A stretch of 64,000 nucleotides of DNA from Tenacibaculum aquimarinum. Its GTDB lineage: Bacteria > Bacteroidota > Bacteroidia > Flavobacteriales > Flavobacteriaceae. This document shows, piece by piece, positions 35,917 to 44,231 of this stretch (within the stretch, counting starts at the first letter, position 1; every line of letters begins with the position of its first letter). The stretch spans positions 1,224,670-1,288,669 of the forward strand of contig NZ_JAKGSC010000001.1 in the NCBI RefSeq assembly GCF_022478115.1, given 5' to 3'. Under the pieces are notes generated by a model. That model was not told the origin of the DNA and did not search any database. It saw nothing but the letters and a program-made list of their open reading frames with translations. Made by a program: the position numbers and the translations under genes.

Positions 35917-36990
35917 TTAATGTCCGTAATCCATATCGTCAACCTTACCGCCTAATAATCTTTTTTGAATAATAGCGTAAATTACAAGCAGTATAAGACC
36001 AATAATTCCCCAGATAAAAGCAACTGACAAACCATAGTTTGATGTTGAGGTATTGTAAATAGTTAAAGACTCATGTGTGTTGTTTATTGAAGGTAATATT
36101 ATAGGAAATATAGAGGCTAAAGATGATGTTATTCCGCCTAAAATTAACATAGTTGATAATAAAAATGCCACACGATCTTTCTTAATTTTTTTGATGAAAA
36201 ACAACCCTATTAATCCAGTTAAATAAATAAGAGGAAATATTAATAAATAAGGTTTATCTGCAAAATTATTTAATGAATTAGGATTCACAATTTGCCACAT
36301 AAATAAAGAGAAAAGAGTAAGAATAGTCAAGGCAATATTCAATTTAAAAATAACTCCTTTTAGTTTTAGATTAATGGAAGAATTAGTTTTAAGAATTACC
36401 CAATTTGCACCATGAATAGTTAAGGTAACAACAGCTATTAAGCCAATTGTAATTGTAAACCAATCTATAACTCCAGGATGTTCTGTTAATGGACTAAAGC
36501 TACTATTCCATAATGGCAAGAAAAAATAATGACCTTCATAAGCAGAAACACCGTTTTCTACACCGCCTAAATTTACACCTCTTATAATGTTTCCTAAAGC
36601 AATACCAAAAAATAACGCTAATAATAAGCTTGAAACCCCAAAAGAAGTATCCCAAATATCTTTCCACATTTGGTAATTAAGTTGACCTCTAAATTCTAAT
36701 CCGATTGCTCTAAAAATAATTAACCATAAAACTATTATTAAAGGCAAATAAAAACCACTAAAAACCGAAGCATAAAATGTTGGAAAAGCCATAAAAAGCA
36801 TTCCGCCAGCAGCAACTAGCCAAACCTCATTAGAATCCCAAAATAATCCGGCAGATTTTGCAATTACTTGCTTGTCTTTTTCTTTTTTCGCGAAAAATAA
36901 ATGGACGATTCCTGTTCCAAAATCATATCCATCTAAAATAAAAAATACTGCTAATACAAATGCTATAATTATATACCAAAATATTTCCAT
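35917..36990 (-). CDS. cydB: Cytochrome bd oxidase subunit II
   Basis: The 357-residue membrane subunit has about eight to nine hydrophobic segments and the family start FWYIIIAFVLAVFFILDGYDFGTGIVHLFF, which includes the conserved GYDFG. The FWDSNEVWLVAAGGMLFMAFPTFYA block near residue 50 is diagnostic of CydB. It forms the quinol oxidase with CydA, reducing O2 with high affinity. It follows cydA by 3 bases. Confidence 0.95.
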   Translation of the reverse strand: MEIFWYIIIAFVLAVFFILDGYDFGTGIVHLFFAKKEKDKQVIAKSAGLFWDSNEVWLVAAGGMLFMAFPTFYASVFSGFYLPLIIVLWLIIFRAIGLEFRGQLNYQMWKDIWDTSFGVSSLLLALFFGIALGNIIRGVNLGGVENGVSAYEGHYFFLPLWNSSFSPLTEHPGVIDWFTITIGLIAVVTLTIHGANWVILKTNSSINLKLKGVIFKLNIALTILTLFSLFMWQIVNPNSLNNFADKPYLLIFPLIYLTGLIGLFFIKKIKKDRVAFLLSTMLILGGITSSLASIFPIILPSINNTHESLTIYNTSTSNYGLSVAFIWGIIGLILLVIYAIIQKRLLGGKVDDMDYGH

Positions 36991-36993
36991 AGT

Positions 36994-38325
36994 CTAATGT
37001 TTTTGAAGTTTTGGACCTTCGTTAATTGTTTTACCTACTAATACTAAAAATAGGAAACCTAAAAGCATATATAAAGCAACAAAACCAAGTAGTGTGAATA
37101 ATGTGTTACCAGAGGAAACTGTAGGCGAAACTCCGTCGCTTGTTTTTAATAATCCATAAACCAAATAAGGTTGTCTGCCTAATTCTGCTGTATACCAACC
37201 AGTAATATTAGCAATGTAAGGAAAAGGAACTAAAAACATAATAAACCAAAGTAGTGGTTTAAAAGTGTATAATTTTTTTCTCCATAAAAGGAAAAGTGCC
37301 AAAAGCATTACACCTATAAATATAGTGCCTAAACCAACCATTATGTGATAAGAATAATACAATGCAGGTATATTATCTGGCAATTCTTCTTCTTTAAACT
37401 GATCCATTCCTGGTATTTGCTGATTCCAATCTTGGTGGGTTAAGAAACTTAATATATTAGGAACTGCAATTTTATTGTCTAATTTTTTTTCTACCATATT
37501 AGGTTGCCCTACTAAAACAATTTCGGCACCAGCTTCTTCAGTTTCAAAAATTCCTTCCATAGCAGCAAAAGTTGCTGGTTGGTATTTTGCTACATTTTTA
37601 GCATTCCAATCTCCCGTAGGAAAAGCCACTAAAAGACTAGAAATTAAACCGAAAATTACACCCGTTTTTAAAAATAATTTCCCGTATTCTACTTGCTTTT
37701 TTCTAATGACATAAAAAGCACCAATACTTGCAACTACAAAAGAAGATGTTACAACAGAAGCCATTTGATTGTGTAAGAAAGCAGGTAATAACCAAGGATT
37801 TGAGAATAATGCTGAAAAGTTTTCTAACACAAATTTTCCGTTTTCTAAAATTTCATAACCAACAGGATGTTGCATCCAAGCATTGGTTGCTAAAATAAAC
37901 CAGCCACTTGCCCAAGAACCTAAAAAGACTAAAAAACCTGTTAAAAAATGGAGTTTTTGTCCCATTAATTTTTCACCAAAAATAAAAAGCGCTAAAAAAG
38001 ATGATTCTAAAAAGAAAGAAAACATGCCTTCCATGGCTAAAGTCTGACCAATAATTCCGCCTGTTAATTCAGAAAACTTTGCCCAATTGGTACCAAATTG
38101 AAATTCCATAGGAATTCCTGTTACAACACCCATTGTAAAATTAACTGCAAAAATCTTCATGAAAAATTTAGCGGCATTGTTGTACTTTTCAATATTGCTT
38201 CTTAAATATTTCCATTTAAAATAAACAATAATTAGTGACAAGCCCATTGTCAATTGTGGAAATATATAGTGAAATGTGATAGTAAATGCAAATTGCAATC
38301 TATCGTAAAAGATCATGTCTTCCAT
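36994..38325 (-). CDS. cydA: Cytochrome bd oxidase subunit I
   Basis: The 443-residue subunit binds the three hemes. His19 (heme b595 ligand), Glu99 and Glu107 (proton path) and His185 (heme b558) sit at the positions known from E. coli CydA, and GRQPY occurs near residue 385. The periplasmic Q-loop between about residues 250 and 320 is short, which places it in the short-Q-loop group that includes cyanide-insensitive oxidases. A dyad like that before the efflux operon lies 46-65 bases upstream. Confidence 0.95.
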   Translation of the reverse strand: MEDMIFYDRLQFAFTITFHYIFPQLTMGLSLIIVYFKWKYLRSNIEKYNNAAKFFMKIFAVNFTMGVVTGIPMEFQFGTNWAKFSELTGGIIGQTLAMEGMFSFFLESSFLALFIFGEKLMGQKLHFLTGFLVFLGSWASGWFILATNAWMQHPVGYEILENGKFVLENFSALFSNPWLLPAFLHNQMASVVTSSFVVASIGAFYVIRKKQVEYGKLFLKTGVIFGLISSLLVAFPTGDWNAKNVAKYQPATFAAMEGIFETEEAGAEIVLVGQPNMVEKKLDNKIAVPNILSFLTHQDWNQQIPGMDQFKEEELPDNIPALYYSYHIMVGLGTIFIGVMLLALFLLWRKKLYTFKPLLWFIMFLVPFPYIANITGWYTAELGRQPYLVYGLLKTSDGVSPTVSSGNTLFTLLGFVALYMLLGFLFLVLVGKTINEGPKLQKH

Positions 38326-38344
38326 ATAGTATTTTTATCGACTA

Positions 38345-38352
38345 TAAAAATA
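38345..38352 (-). promoter_or_regulatory. Possible -7 element of cydAB
   Basis: On the minus strand this reads TATTTTTA, one base off TAnnTTTG, 20 bases before the cydA start codon. Confidence 0.35.
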
Positions 38353-38370
38353 CGAAGTAAATAACAGTTA

Positions 38371-38390
38371 TATGTAACCTTTATTACTTA
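38371..38390 (-). promoter_or_regulatory. Near-palindrome TATGTAA-N6-TTACTTA before cydA
   Basis: Seven-base arms with one mismatch and a 6-base spacer share GTAA...TTAC with the dyad before the efflux operon. The centre lies about 32 bases upstream of the centre of the likely -7 element, matching the layout at the other site. Confidence 0.4.
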
Positions 38391-38394
38391 TAAA

Positions 38395-38979
38395 TTATTT
38401 TTTCTGAAGCATAACAAACAACTCTTTTCCTTGTCTATTGTGATACGAGTTGTAACAAGGTTCCATATTATGAATTAAAAAATAAGGTTCGAAATATGAA
38501 AGATATTCTTTTTTATTTCCACCAAAAGGAGGATGATCTTCGTTAAGTTTAGCATCAAATAATAAACCTACTAATTTTCCTTTCGACTTTAAAACGGAAT
38601 GTATTTTAGAAGCATATTTTGGTCTTAAATTAGGGTTTATAGCACAGAAAAAAGTTTGTTCTATAATTAAATCGAAACGTTCTTCTATATCAAAAAAATT
38701 AGCATGTAATAATTGCGAATCTGGAAATTCAGGAATTCTGGTTTTTATGTTTTCTAATGCAATTATTGATAAGTCTACTACAAAAACATTTTTAAAACCG
38801 TTTTTAAAAAGATACTCTGCTTCATAAGAATTTCCACCCCCAGGAATTAAAATTTTTAATTCTTTGTTTTCTAATTGATCAAAATAGGCTTTTATAGGCG
38901 GAGAAACTGCGCCTAAATCCCAACCTGTTTTATTGTCTTTATATTTGTTATTCCAAAAGTCTTCATTAAGTTTTATCAT
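38395..38979 (-). CDS. Thiopurine S-methyltransferase-like SAM methyltransferase
   Basis: The 194-residue protein matches the TPMT/HOL1 group of class I methyltransferases: FWNNKYKDNKTGWDLGAVSPPI at the N-terminus, the SAM loop LIPGGGNSYEAEYL near residue 44 and the VFVVDLS acidic strand end near residue 68. Relatives methylate thiols, halides or tellurite/selenite; the substrate here is unknown. It follows the Crp/Fnr gene by one base, suggesting co-expression in an rpe-crp-methyltransferase operon. Confidence 0.85.
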   Translation of the reverse strand: MIKLNEDFWNNKYKDNKTGWDLGAVSPPIKAYFDQLENKELKILIPGGGNSYEAEYLFKNGFKNVFVVDLSIIALENIKTRIPEFPDSQLLHANFFDIEERFDLIIEQTFFCAINPNLRPKYASKIHSVLKSKGKLVGLLFDAKLNEDHPPFGGNKKEYLSYFEPYFLIHNMEPCYNSYHNRQGKELFVMLQKK

Positions 38980-38980
38980 T

Positions 38981-39613
38981 TTACAACTCTAAAACTTTAA
39001 TATTATTTCTAAAAAGTTGAATTTTACCTTCGTTTTCTAATTTTTTTAAAAGCCTAGAAACTACAACTCTAGATGTGTGTAGGTCTTCAGAAATTTGTTT
39101 GTGTGTAGTAGATAATTCATCATTATTATTTACCATTGCTTTGTCTTTTAGATATTTAAAAAGACGTTTATCCATATTTAAAAAAGCTATGGTATCAATT
39201 GCTTCTACAAATTCTTGTAATCTATTATGGTAGCTTTGTAAAATAAACTCTTGCCAGCTTTTATAAGTGCTTAGCCAGTCAGTCATTTTTTGCTTTGGAA
39301 TCATTAATAAAGACACATCTGTTTCTGCAATAGCTTTAATTTTACTTTTGGTTTGGCCCATACAACAAGATAGCGTCATAGCACAAGTATCTCCTTTTTC
39401 TAAGTAATAAAGCACTAGTTCGTTGCCTTGTTCATCTTCTCTTAATATTTTAATGGCGCCATTTAATAATAGAGGAATAGAGGTAATATAGCTTTCGTAA
39501 TCTATAATTGTACTGTGTGCTTTGTACTCTTTTAGAACAGCAATTTTGCTTATTTCTTCTAATAAAGCATCTTCAAATAAATATCCGTAATATGTTTTTA
39601 AATCCTCTGTCAA
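38981..39613 (-). CDS. Crp/Fnr-family transcriptional regulator
   Basis: The 210-residue protein has an N-terminal cyclic-nucleotide-binding-like beta-barrel (GAIKILREDEQGNELVLYYLEKGD near residue 54) and a C-terminal winged HTH (STTHKQISEDLHTSRVVVSRLLKKLENEGKI-type recognition helix). A Cys pair occurs in SCCMGQ near residue 83, but no four-Cys iron-sulfur pattern of classical Fnr is seen, so the sensed signal is unknown. It lies in an operon after rpe. Two nearby dyads, before cydA and the efflux operon, are candidate targets. Confidence 0.88.
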   Translation of the reverse strand: MTEDLKTYYGYLFEDALLEEISKIAVLKEYKAHSTIIDYESYITSIPLLLNGAIKILREDEQGNELVLYYLEKGDTCAMTLSCCMGQTKSKIKAIAETDVSLLMIPKQKMTDWLSTYKSWQEFILQSYHNRLQEFVEAIDTIAFLNMDKRLFKYLKDKAMVNNNDELSTTHKQISEDLHTSRVVVSRLLKKLENEGKIQLFRNNIKVLEL

Positions 39614-39625
39614 TGTAAGATTGTT

Positions 39626-40282
39626 TTAGTTTACTAATGCTTTTAAATCTGCAATTGTCTCTGTTGGATCTTCGCTTTTAAATACAAAGCTCCCAGCAAC
39701 TAAAACATTTGCACCAGCTTCTACAAGTTGGTTGGCGTTTTTATCTGTTACACCACCATCTATTTCTATTTGACAATTAGATTCTGAAAATTCAATTAAG
39801 TGTTTTAATTGACTTACTTTTTTATAGGTGTTTTCTATAAATGATTGTCCTCCAAAACCTGGATTTACACTCATAATACACACTAAGTCTAAATCTGCAA
39901 TAATATCTTCTAAAACAGCAATTGGTGTGTGCGGGTTTAAGGCAACTCCAGCTTTCATTCCTGCAGCTTTTATTGCTTGAACTGTTCTGTGTAAATGTGT
40001 ACAGGCTTCATAATGTACCGTTAAAATGTTAGCACCTAAATCTGCAAAAGTTTGTATGTATTGATCTGGATTTACAATCATTAAATGCACGTCAATAGTT
40101 TTGGTTGCGTGTTTAGAAATTGCTTTTAAAACGGGCATTCCAAAAGAAATATTTGGCACAAAAACTCCGTCCATTATATCGATATGAAACCAATCGGCAT
40201 CAGAATTGTTTACCATTTCGATGTCTCTTTGTAAGTTGGCAAAATCTGCCGCTAAAATTGAAGGTGCAATTAAATTACTCAT
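39626..40282 (-). CDS. rpe: Ribulose-phosphate 3-epimerase
   Basis: The 218-residue TIM-barrel enzyme interconverts ribulose 5-phosphate and xylulose 5-phosphate in the pentose phosphate pathway. Signatures: APSILAADFANL at the start, WFHIDIMDGVFVPNISFG with the metal-binding His and Asp, IDVHLMI, MSVNPGFGGQSF near residue 137 and EIDGGV near 172. Length is typical. It heads an operon with the Crp/Fnr gene, 12 bases away, and has an exact -7 promoter element 32 bases upstream. Confidence 0.96.
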   Translation of the reverse strand: MSNLIAPSILAADFANLQRDIEMVNNSDADWFHIDIMDGVFVPNISFGMPVLKAISKHATKTIDVHLMIVNPDQYIQTFADLGANILTVHYEACTHLHRTVQAIKAAGMKAGVALNPHTPIAVLEDIIADLDLVCIMSVNPGFGGQSFIENTYKKVSQLKHLIEFSESNCQIEIDGGVTDKNANQLVEAGANVLVAGSFVFKSEDPTETIADLKALVN

Positions 40283-40313
40283 TTGTTTGTGGTTGTGTTG
40301 TTATTTTATGTTG

Positions 40314-40321
40314 CAAAGATA
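40314..40321 (-). promoter_or_regulatory. -7 element of the rpe operon
   Basis: On the minus strand this reads TATCTTTG, an exact TAnnTTTG match, 32 bases before the rpe start codon. Confidence 0.5.
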
Positions 40322-40375
40322 ATTAATTAGTATAGCAAGAATGTAAGGGAAGTAATAAAATTAATAAATATGCTT

Positions 40376-40500
40376 AGCCCTGATTGAAGCGGCATCCTTT
40401 TTTACTGTCAGTTTGAGTGAATTTTGAAGAATGAAAAATTTGTGTCGAGAACAAAACAGAAGTAAAAAAGATATAGCGGAAAGCAGGAAATAGCTTCAAA
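40376..40500 (+). repeat. Dispersed hairpin-ended repeat, copy B (full length)
   Basis: This 125-base block runs from AGCCCTGATTGAAGCGGC to AAGCAGGAAATAGCTTC, with inner ends ATCCTTTTTTACT and AGTAAAAAAGATAT that can pair. The core contains GTGTCGAGAACA. Copies with the same ends are at 1479, 32996 and 50714. It sits between rpe and the primary sigma factor gene. Confidence 0.75.
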
Positions 40501-40502
40501 TA

Positions 40503-40534
40503 AAAAACTCCCAAAAATTAATTTGAGAGTTTTT
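40503..40534 (-). terminator. Terminator of the primary sigma factor gene
   Basis: The arms AAAAACTCCCAAA and TTTGAGAGTTTTT pair with one mismatch around an AATTAA loop. On the minus strand the hairpin ends in a T-rich run, 23 bases past the sigma factor stop. Confidence 0.6.
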
Positions 40535-40556
40535 AAAGTTTTATTTTGAATGATGA

Positions 40557-41420
40557 TTACCCAAGGTAAGTCATTAAAATTCTACTACGAGAAGTGTGTT
40601 TTAATCTTCTAATTGCTTTTTCTTTAATTTGACGAACACGCTCACGAGTTAAATCGAATGTTTCACCGATTTCTTCTAATGTCATCGGTTGGTGTTCTCC
40701 TAAACCAAAGTATAATTTTACTACGTCTGCTTCACGCGGAGTTAATGTCTCTAAAGCTCTGTTAATCTCAATACGTAAAGATTCATGTAATAAAGATTTG
40801 TCTGGATTTGGAGATTCTCCCGAGTTTAATACATCGTATAAGTTAGAGTCTTCTCCTTCAATTAATGGTGCATCCATAGATACGTGACGTCCAGAATTCT
40901 TCATAGATTCTTTTACGTCATTAACTGTCATGTCTAATTTCTTAGCAATTTCTTCTGGACTTGGTGGTCTTTCGTTTTCTTGCTCTAAGAAAGCGTACAT
41001 TTTGTTAATTTTATTGATTGAACCAATTTTATTTAACGGTAAACGTACAATACGAGATTGTTCTGCTAAGGCTTGTAAGATAGATTGACGAATCCACCAA
41101 ACTGCGTACGATATAAACTTAAATCCACGAGTTTCATCAAAACGTTTTGCTGCTTTAATTAAACCTAAGTTACCTTCATTAATTAAATCTGGTAATGTTA
41201 ATCCTTGGTTTTGATATTGTTTTGCAACAGAAACCACAAAACGTAAATTCGCTTTTGTTAGTTTTTCTAATGCTCTTTGATCACCAGCTTTAATTCTTTG
41301 TGCTAATTCTACTTCTTCATCGGCAGTAATTAAATCTACCTTTCCTATCTCTTGTAAATATTTATCTAAAGACGCGGTTTCTCTATTAGTAACCTGCTTG
41401 GTAATCTTAAGTTGTCTCAT
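40557..41420 (-). CDS. rpoD: Primary RNA polymerase sigma factor (RpoD/SigA family)
   Basis: The 287-residue protein has sigma regions 1.2 to 4 and no region 1.1, as in other Bacteroidota primary sigma factors. Region 1.2/2 runs through [27 protein letters not shown], region 2.3-2.4 is [37 protein letters not shown], and region 4.2 has [19 protein letters not shown] near the C-terminus. This factor reads TAnnTTTG promoters. It is monocistronic with its own terminator. The name follows common usage for this group. Confidence 0.95.
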   Translation of the reverse strand: MRQLKITKQVTNRETASLDKYLQEIGKVDLITADEEVELAQRIKAGDQRALEKLTKANLRFVVSVAKQYQNQGLTLPDLINEGNLGLIKAAKRFDETRGFKFISYAVWWIRQSILQALAEQSRIVRLPLNKIGSINKINKMYAFLEQENERPPSPEEIAKKLDMTVNDVKESMKNSGRHVSMDAPLIEGEDSNLYDVLNSGESPNPDKSLLHESLRIEINRALETLTPREADVVKLYFGLGEHQPMTLEEIGETFDLTRERVRQIKEKAIRRLKHTSRSRILMTYLG

Positions 41421-41544
41421 ATTCTTTTGTCTAAATTTTATTAATTATTGCATAGCCTGCATTTACTTATACGTAAGATGTTAAGTGAATGTTACAAAAA
41501 AAAATATTTTTTTTAAAATTTTACCTTTTTGGTTAAAGAAATGT

Positions 41545-41552
41545 TAATTTTG
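41545..41552 (+). promoter_or_regulatory. -7 element of the ECF sigma factor gene
   Basis: TAATTTTG is an exact TAnnTTTG match 74 bases before the TTG start, leaving a long AT-rich leader. The -33 TTG at 41529 is too close (13 bases) to be convincing. Confidence 0.35.
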
Positions 41553-41625
41553 ATTTTTAAATGAACAAAATAAGTGACATGTATCTTATTTAAGTGTCTA
41601 AACTTGAAACCAACTATACTAACAA

Positions 41626-42198
41626 TTGAAAACGACTAATGCTGCTTCATTAAGTGATGAAGATCTTGTCAAAGAAATAGTAGAAACAAATAATACTCAT
41701 TTGTTTGCTGTTTTATATGATAGGTATTCTAGCGTAGTATATAATAAATGTTACGGCTTTTCTAAAAGTAAAGAAGAGGCGCAAGATTTAACACATGATG
41801 TGTTTATTAGGTTGTTTGTAAAACTACGTTCATTTAAAGGGAAATCTAAGTTTTCTACTTGGTTGTATTCTTTTACATATAATTTCTGTGTAAATTATGT
41901 ACAAAGAAACACCAACAAGAAAAATGAAAAAGTTACTGTTGTAACTGATGTTATTAAAGATGAAGATATAAATGAGAACGAGATTGATGACGCCACATTA
42001 TTTGAGTTAAAATCAGATAAGTTAGCGAAGGCTATGGCGTTAATTGAACCACAGGACAAAATGATTTTATTGATGAAGTATCAAGATGATATGAGTATTC
42101 AAGAAATTCAGGAGTCTTTAGATTTGGGCTCGAGTGCAGTAAAAATGCGTATTAAAAGAGCTAAGGAACGCGTAGTTAAAAAGTATGAAGAATTGTAA
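41626..42198 (+). CDS. RNA polymerase ECF-type sigma factor
   Basis: The 190-residue protein has the two ECF domains. Region 2 includes YDRYSSVVYNKCYGFSKSKEEAQDLTHDVFIRLF (about residues 32-65) and FKGKSKFSTWLYSFTYNFCVNYV. Region 4 has LLMKYQDDMSIQEIQESLDLGSSAVKMRIKRAKERV near the C-terminus. The most likely start is TTG at 41626. It is followed by a 61-residue protein gene, 2 bases away, and a mechanosensitive channel gene. No membrane anti-sigma factor is adjacent, which is unusual. Confidence 0.9.
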   Translation: MKTTNAASLSDEDLVKEIVETNNTHLFAVLYDRYSSVVYNKCYGFSKSKEEAQDLTHDVFIRLFVKLRSFKGKSKFSTWLYSFTYNFCVNYVQRNTNKKNEKVTVVTDVIKDEDINENEIDDATLFELKSDKLAKAMALIEPQDKMILLMKYQDDMSIQEIQESLDLGSSAVKMRIKRAKERVVKKYEEL

Positions 42199-42200
42199 GT

Positions 42201-42386
42201 ATGGAAAATCCGTTTAAAAAAATACTACATAACGAAGAAGTGCCGCAGATACTTAAAGAAAAAGTGTTGAATGATATTGGCATGATAAAACTTACCATAG
42301 ATTTAGCCGATTTATTTGTGGTTAAATATCCAAGTACTATTGGAGATTTATTAACTGGAGGTAGTTCAGAAAAAAAAGATAACTAA
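42201..42386 (+). CDS. Small soluble protein after an ECF sigma factor, unknown function
   Basis: The 61-residue protein begins 2 bases after the ECF sigma factor stop, so translation is probably coupled. It has no transmembrane segment. The first half is amphipathic and the second ends in a hydrophilic GGSSEKKDN tail. I know no named family for it. Position suggests a regulatory partner of the sigma factor, perhaps a small anti-sigma or stability factor, but nothing in the sequence proves that. Confidence 0.7.
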   Translation: MENPFKKILHNEEVPQILKEKVLNDIGMIKLTIDLADLFVVKYPSTIGDLLTGGSSEKKDN

Positions 42387-42419
42387 ACAATTTATTATAA
42401 CTAACTAAATTATAAAATT

Positions 42420-43238
42420 ATGTCAGACTTTAAAGATGGAATTCTACAGCCATTTCAAGCAATTTTTCAAGATATTCTAGCAGCGCTACCAACTGTATTT
42501 AAATTTATTGGTTTTGTGCTTTTTGCATGGCTTTTTATCAAAATATTCATTTTTGTTATAAGAAAAATTCTAGCAAAAACTAACATTGATAAATGGTCAG
42601 AGAAGTTAAGTGAGACCGAAATTTTTGGAGATACAACTATTAATGTAATGTTAACCAATGTAATTTTAGGAGTACTAAAATGGTTTCTTATTTTAATATT
42701 TGTAATGGCTGGAGCTGGTATATTTGGTATGGATTCTGTTTCTAATGGAATTAGTAGCTTCTTTGCCTATTTACCTAGATTACTAACAGCTTTAGCAATT
42801 TTTGTAGCTGGTGCTTATTTAGGTACAATTGTAAAAAAAGCTATAACTTCTATGTTTAAATCGTTAGAAATTTCTGGAGGAAACTTAGTAGGTAATATTG
42901 CTTTTTATTTAATTGTAATATTTTTATCAATTACGGCTTTGGATCAAGCAGGTATAGATACCTCAGTTATTAAAAGTAATTTAACGTTAATAATAGGTTC
43001 TATTTTAGCGGCATTTACAATTGCTTTTGGATTAGGCTCTAGAGGTGCTGTTGAACGTTTATTGTTTGGTTATTACTCGCGTAAGAACTTGGGTATTGGG
43101 CAAAAAATAAAAACGAATGGTATAGAAGGTGTTATAATAAGTATTGATAATATTTGTATGATATTGTCAACTGCTGAAGGTAAGGTTGTTATACCAATTA
43201 AAGATATAGTAGACAGTAAGGTTGAGATATTAAACTAA
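42420..43238 (+). CDS. Mechanosensitive ion channel family protein (MscS/CmpX-like)
   Basis: The 272-residue protein has about five hydrophobic segments with the repeated small-conductance TM-helix pattern (ILAALPTVFKFIGFVLFAWLFI and LPRLLTALAIFVAGAYLGTIVKKA), followed by a pore-like helix with FGLGSRGAVERLLFGYYSR and a small beta domain. This layout matches CmpX-type members of the MscS superfamily. It is encoded 33 bases after the 61-residue protein gene, in an envelope-stress-like context with an ECF sigma factor. A structured RNA candidate and a terminator follow. Confidence 0.85.
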   Translation: MSDFKDGILQPFQAIFQDILAALPTVFKFIGFVLFAWLFIKIFIFVIRKILAKTNIDKWSEKLSETEIFGDTTINVMLTNVILGVLKWFLILIFVMAGAGIFGMDSVSNGISSFFAYLPRLLTALAIFVAGAYLGTIVKKAITSMFKSLEISGGNLVGNIAFYLIVIFLSITALDQAGIDTSVIKSNLTLIIGSILAAFTIAFGLGSRGAVERLLFGYYSRKNLGIGQKIKTNGIEGVIISIDNICMILSTAEGKVVIPIKDIVDSKVEILN

Positions 43239-43299
43239 AAGAAATTATTTTTTATTGTGACTTTATCGAATATAGTCGTGTCTTAATGGGTAAAGAAAT

Positions 43300-43336
43300 A
43301 AGATAGGGCAAAAGTTTTGGGGGAAACTCCTATCTT
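43300..43336 (+). ncRNA. Candidate structured RNA: bulged hairpin after the channel gene
   Basis: The sequence can fold as AAGATAGG, a GCAA bulge, AGTTT, a TGGGGG loop, AAACT and CCTATCTT: an 8-bp outer stem and a 5-bp inner stem. It is followed after 2 bases by a strong intrinsic terminator (43339-43375), the layout of a 3'-UTR-derived small RNA. I match it to no known RNA family. Confidence 0.35.
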
Positions 43337-43338
43337 TT

Positions 43339-43375
43339 AGAAAGGCTGCTTATGCAGCCTTTCTTGTTTTATTTT
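43339..43375 (+). terminator. Terminator of the ECF sigma/mechanosensitive channel unit
   Basis: The stem AGAAAGGCTGC / GCAGCCTTTCT with a TTAT loop is followed by TGTTTTATTTT. It lies about 100 bases past the channel stop, right after the bulged hairpin. Confidence 0.85.
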
Positions 43376-43488
43376 GTGACTTTCTTGTTTTTGTTGGGTC
43401 TAACTGAATAGCTAAGAATAAGAAGAGGTTGGGAATTTGAAAGTGAAAATTGATGTTTTCAGGGTTTTTTCTAATACTTTAGAAAATT

Positions 43489-43519
43489 AAAAAGGTTGCC
43501 AATTGGCAACCTTTTTTTT
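43489..43519 (-). terminator. Terminator of the nifU-ubiE-porT operon
   Basis: AAAAAGGTTGCC and GGCAACCTTTTT pair perfectly around an AATT loop with T runs on both strands. It lies directly after the porT stop and can act in both directions. Confidence 0.85.
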
Positions 43520-43520
43520 A

Positions 43521-44228
43521 TTATTCAAAAGCAAAGTGTAAAAATACGCCTCGCGTTCCCATATAGTTTATTGGGTCTGTCCACTGACTTGGACTTGCAT
43601 CATCGTATTTTAGCTCATCTGTAATTGCAAAAACGCCACGAATTGATGGTGAAAATTTAAAGTATTGTAAATAAATATCGATTCCAATACCAACTTCATA
43701 CATAAAGTTACTAGATTTCATTCTAAACTCACCGCTAGTATTGTCGTCTTGTTGATCTTCATTACTAGAGAAATTATGGTCAAAAGATAAGCCGCCTAAA
43801 ATATAAGGTCTTACATTATCTAATCTATCCGTACTAAACTTTAAGATTAAAGGCATGTGTAAAAATGTTGAGCCTACATCTTCTCGTATTCTTTGAGCGT
43901 CTGAACCTACAACATGATTAAAAGTTATGGTTTTTGTATTGGTCATTAAGCCTGGCTCAAAACGCAGATTAATGTTTTTATGAAGTCTATAGTCAGCTAT
44001 TAAACCAACATTAAAACCAATTGAAGGTTCAACAACAATGTTTGGATTGTTAGTGGAAGAGTTAGGTCTGTAGTCTAATTTAAAATCGTTTCTGTTTAGG
44101 CCTAAATAAAATCCGTAATGAAAACGAGGCTTATCAAAACTAGGTAAGTTCTCTATTCTGTCCTTTTGAGCAAAAGCACTGCTTATTATTAAAAGTAAAA
44201 AACCTAAAATTATAAATTGTTTCTTCAT
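43521..44228 (-). CDS. porT: Type IX secretion/gliding protein PorT (SprT)
   Basis: The 235-residue protein has a signal peptide ending AFAQK and a predicted outer-membrane beta-barrel with alternating hydrophobic strands; HYGFYLGLNRNDFKL near residue 37 and the aromatic-ending C-terminus FLHFAFE fit. It resembles PorT, an essential part of the type IX secretion system in Porphyromonas and of gliding in Flavobacterium. The gene follows ubiE by 3 bases, a neighbour order common in Flavobacteriaceae. The T9SS-sorted protein at the right edge of the window agrees with an active system. Confidence 0.87.
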   Translation of the reverse strand: MKKQFIILGFLLLIISSAFAQKDRIENLPSFDKPRFHYGFYLGLNRNDFKLDYRPNSSTNNPNIVVEPSIGFNVGLIADYRLHKNINLRFEPGLMTNTKTITFNHVVGSDAQRIREDVGSTFLHMPLILKFSTDRLDNVRPYILGGLSFDHNFSSNEDQQDDNTSGEFRMKSSNFMYEVGIGIDIYLQYFKFSPSIRGVFAITDELKYDDASPSQWTDPINYMGTRGVFLHFAFE

Positions 44229-44231
44229 GGG

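Noticed and set aside
43381..43488. Whether the spacer between the two terminators at 43339 and 43489 holds a gene
   Set aside because: No start with a plausible frame or RNA fold is seen; it seems to be plain AT-rich sequence.
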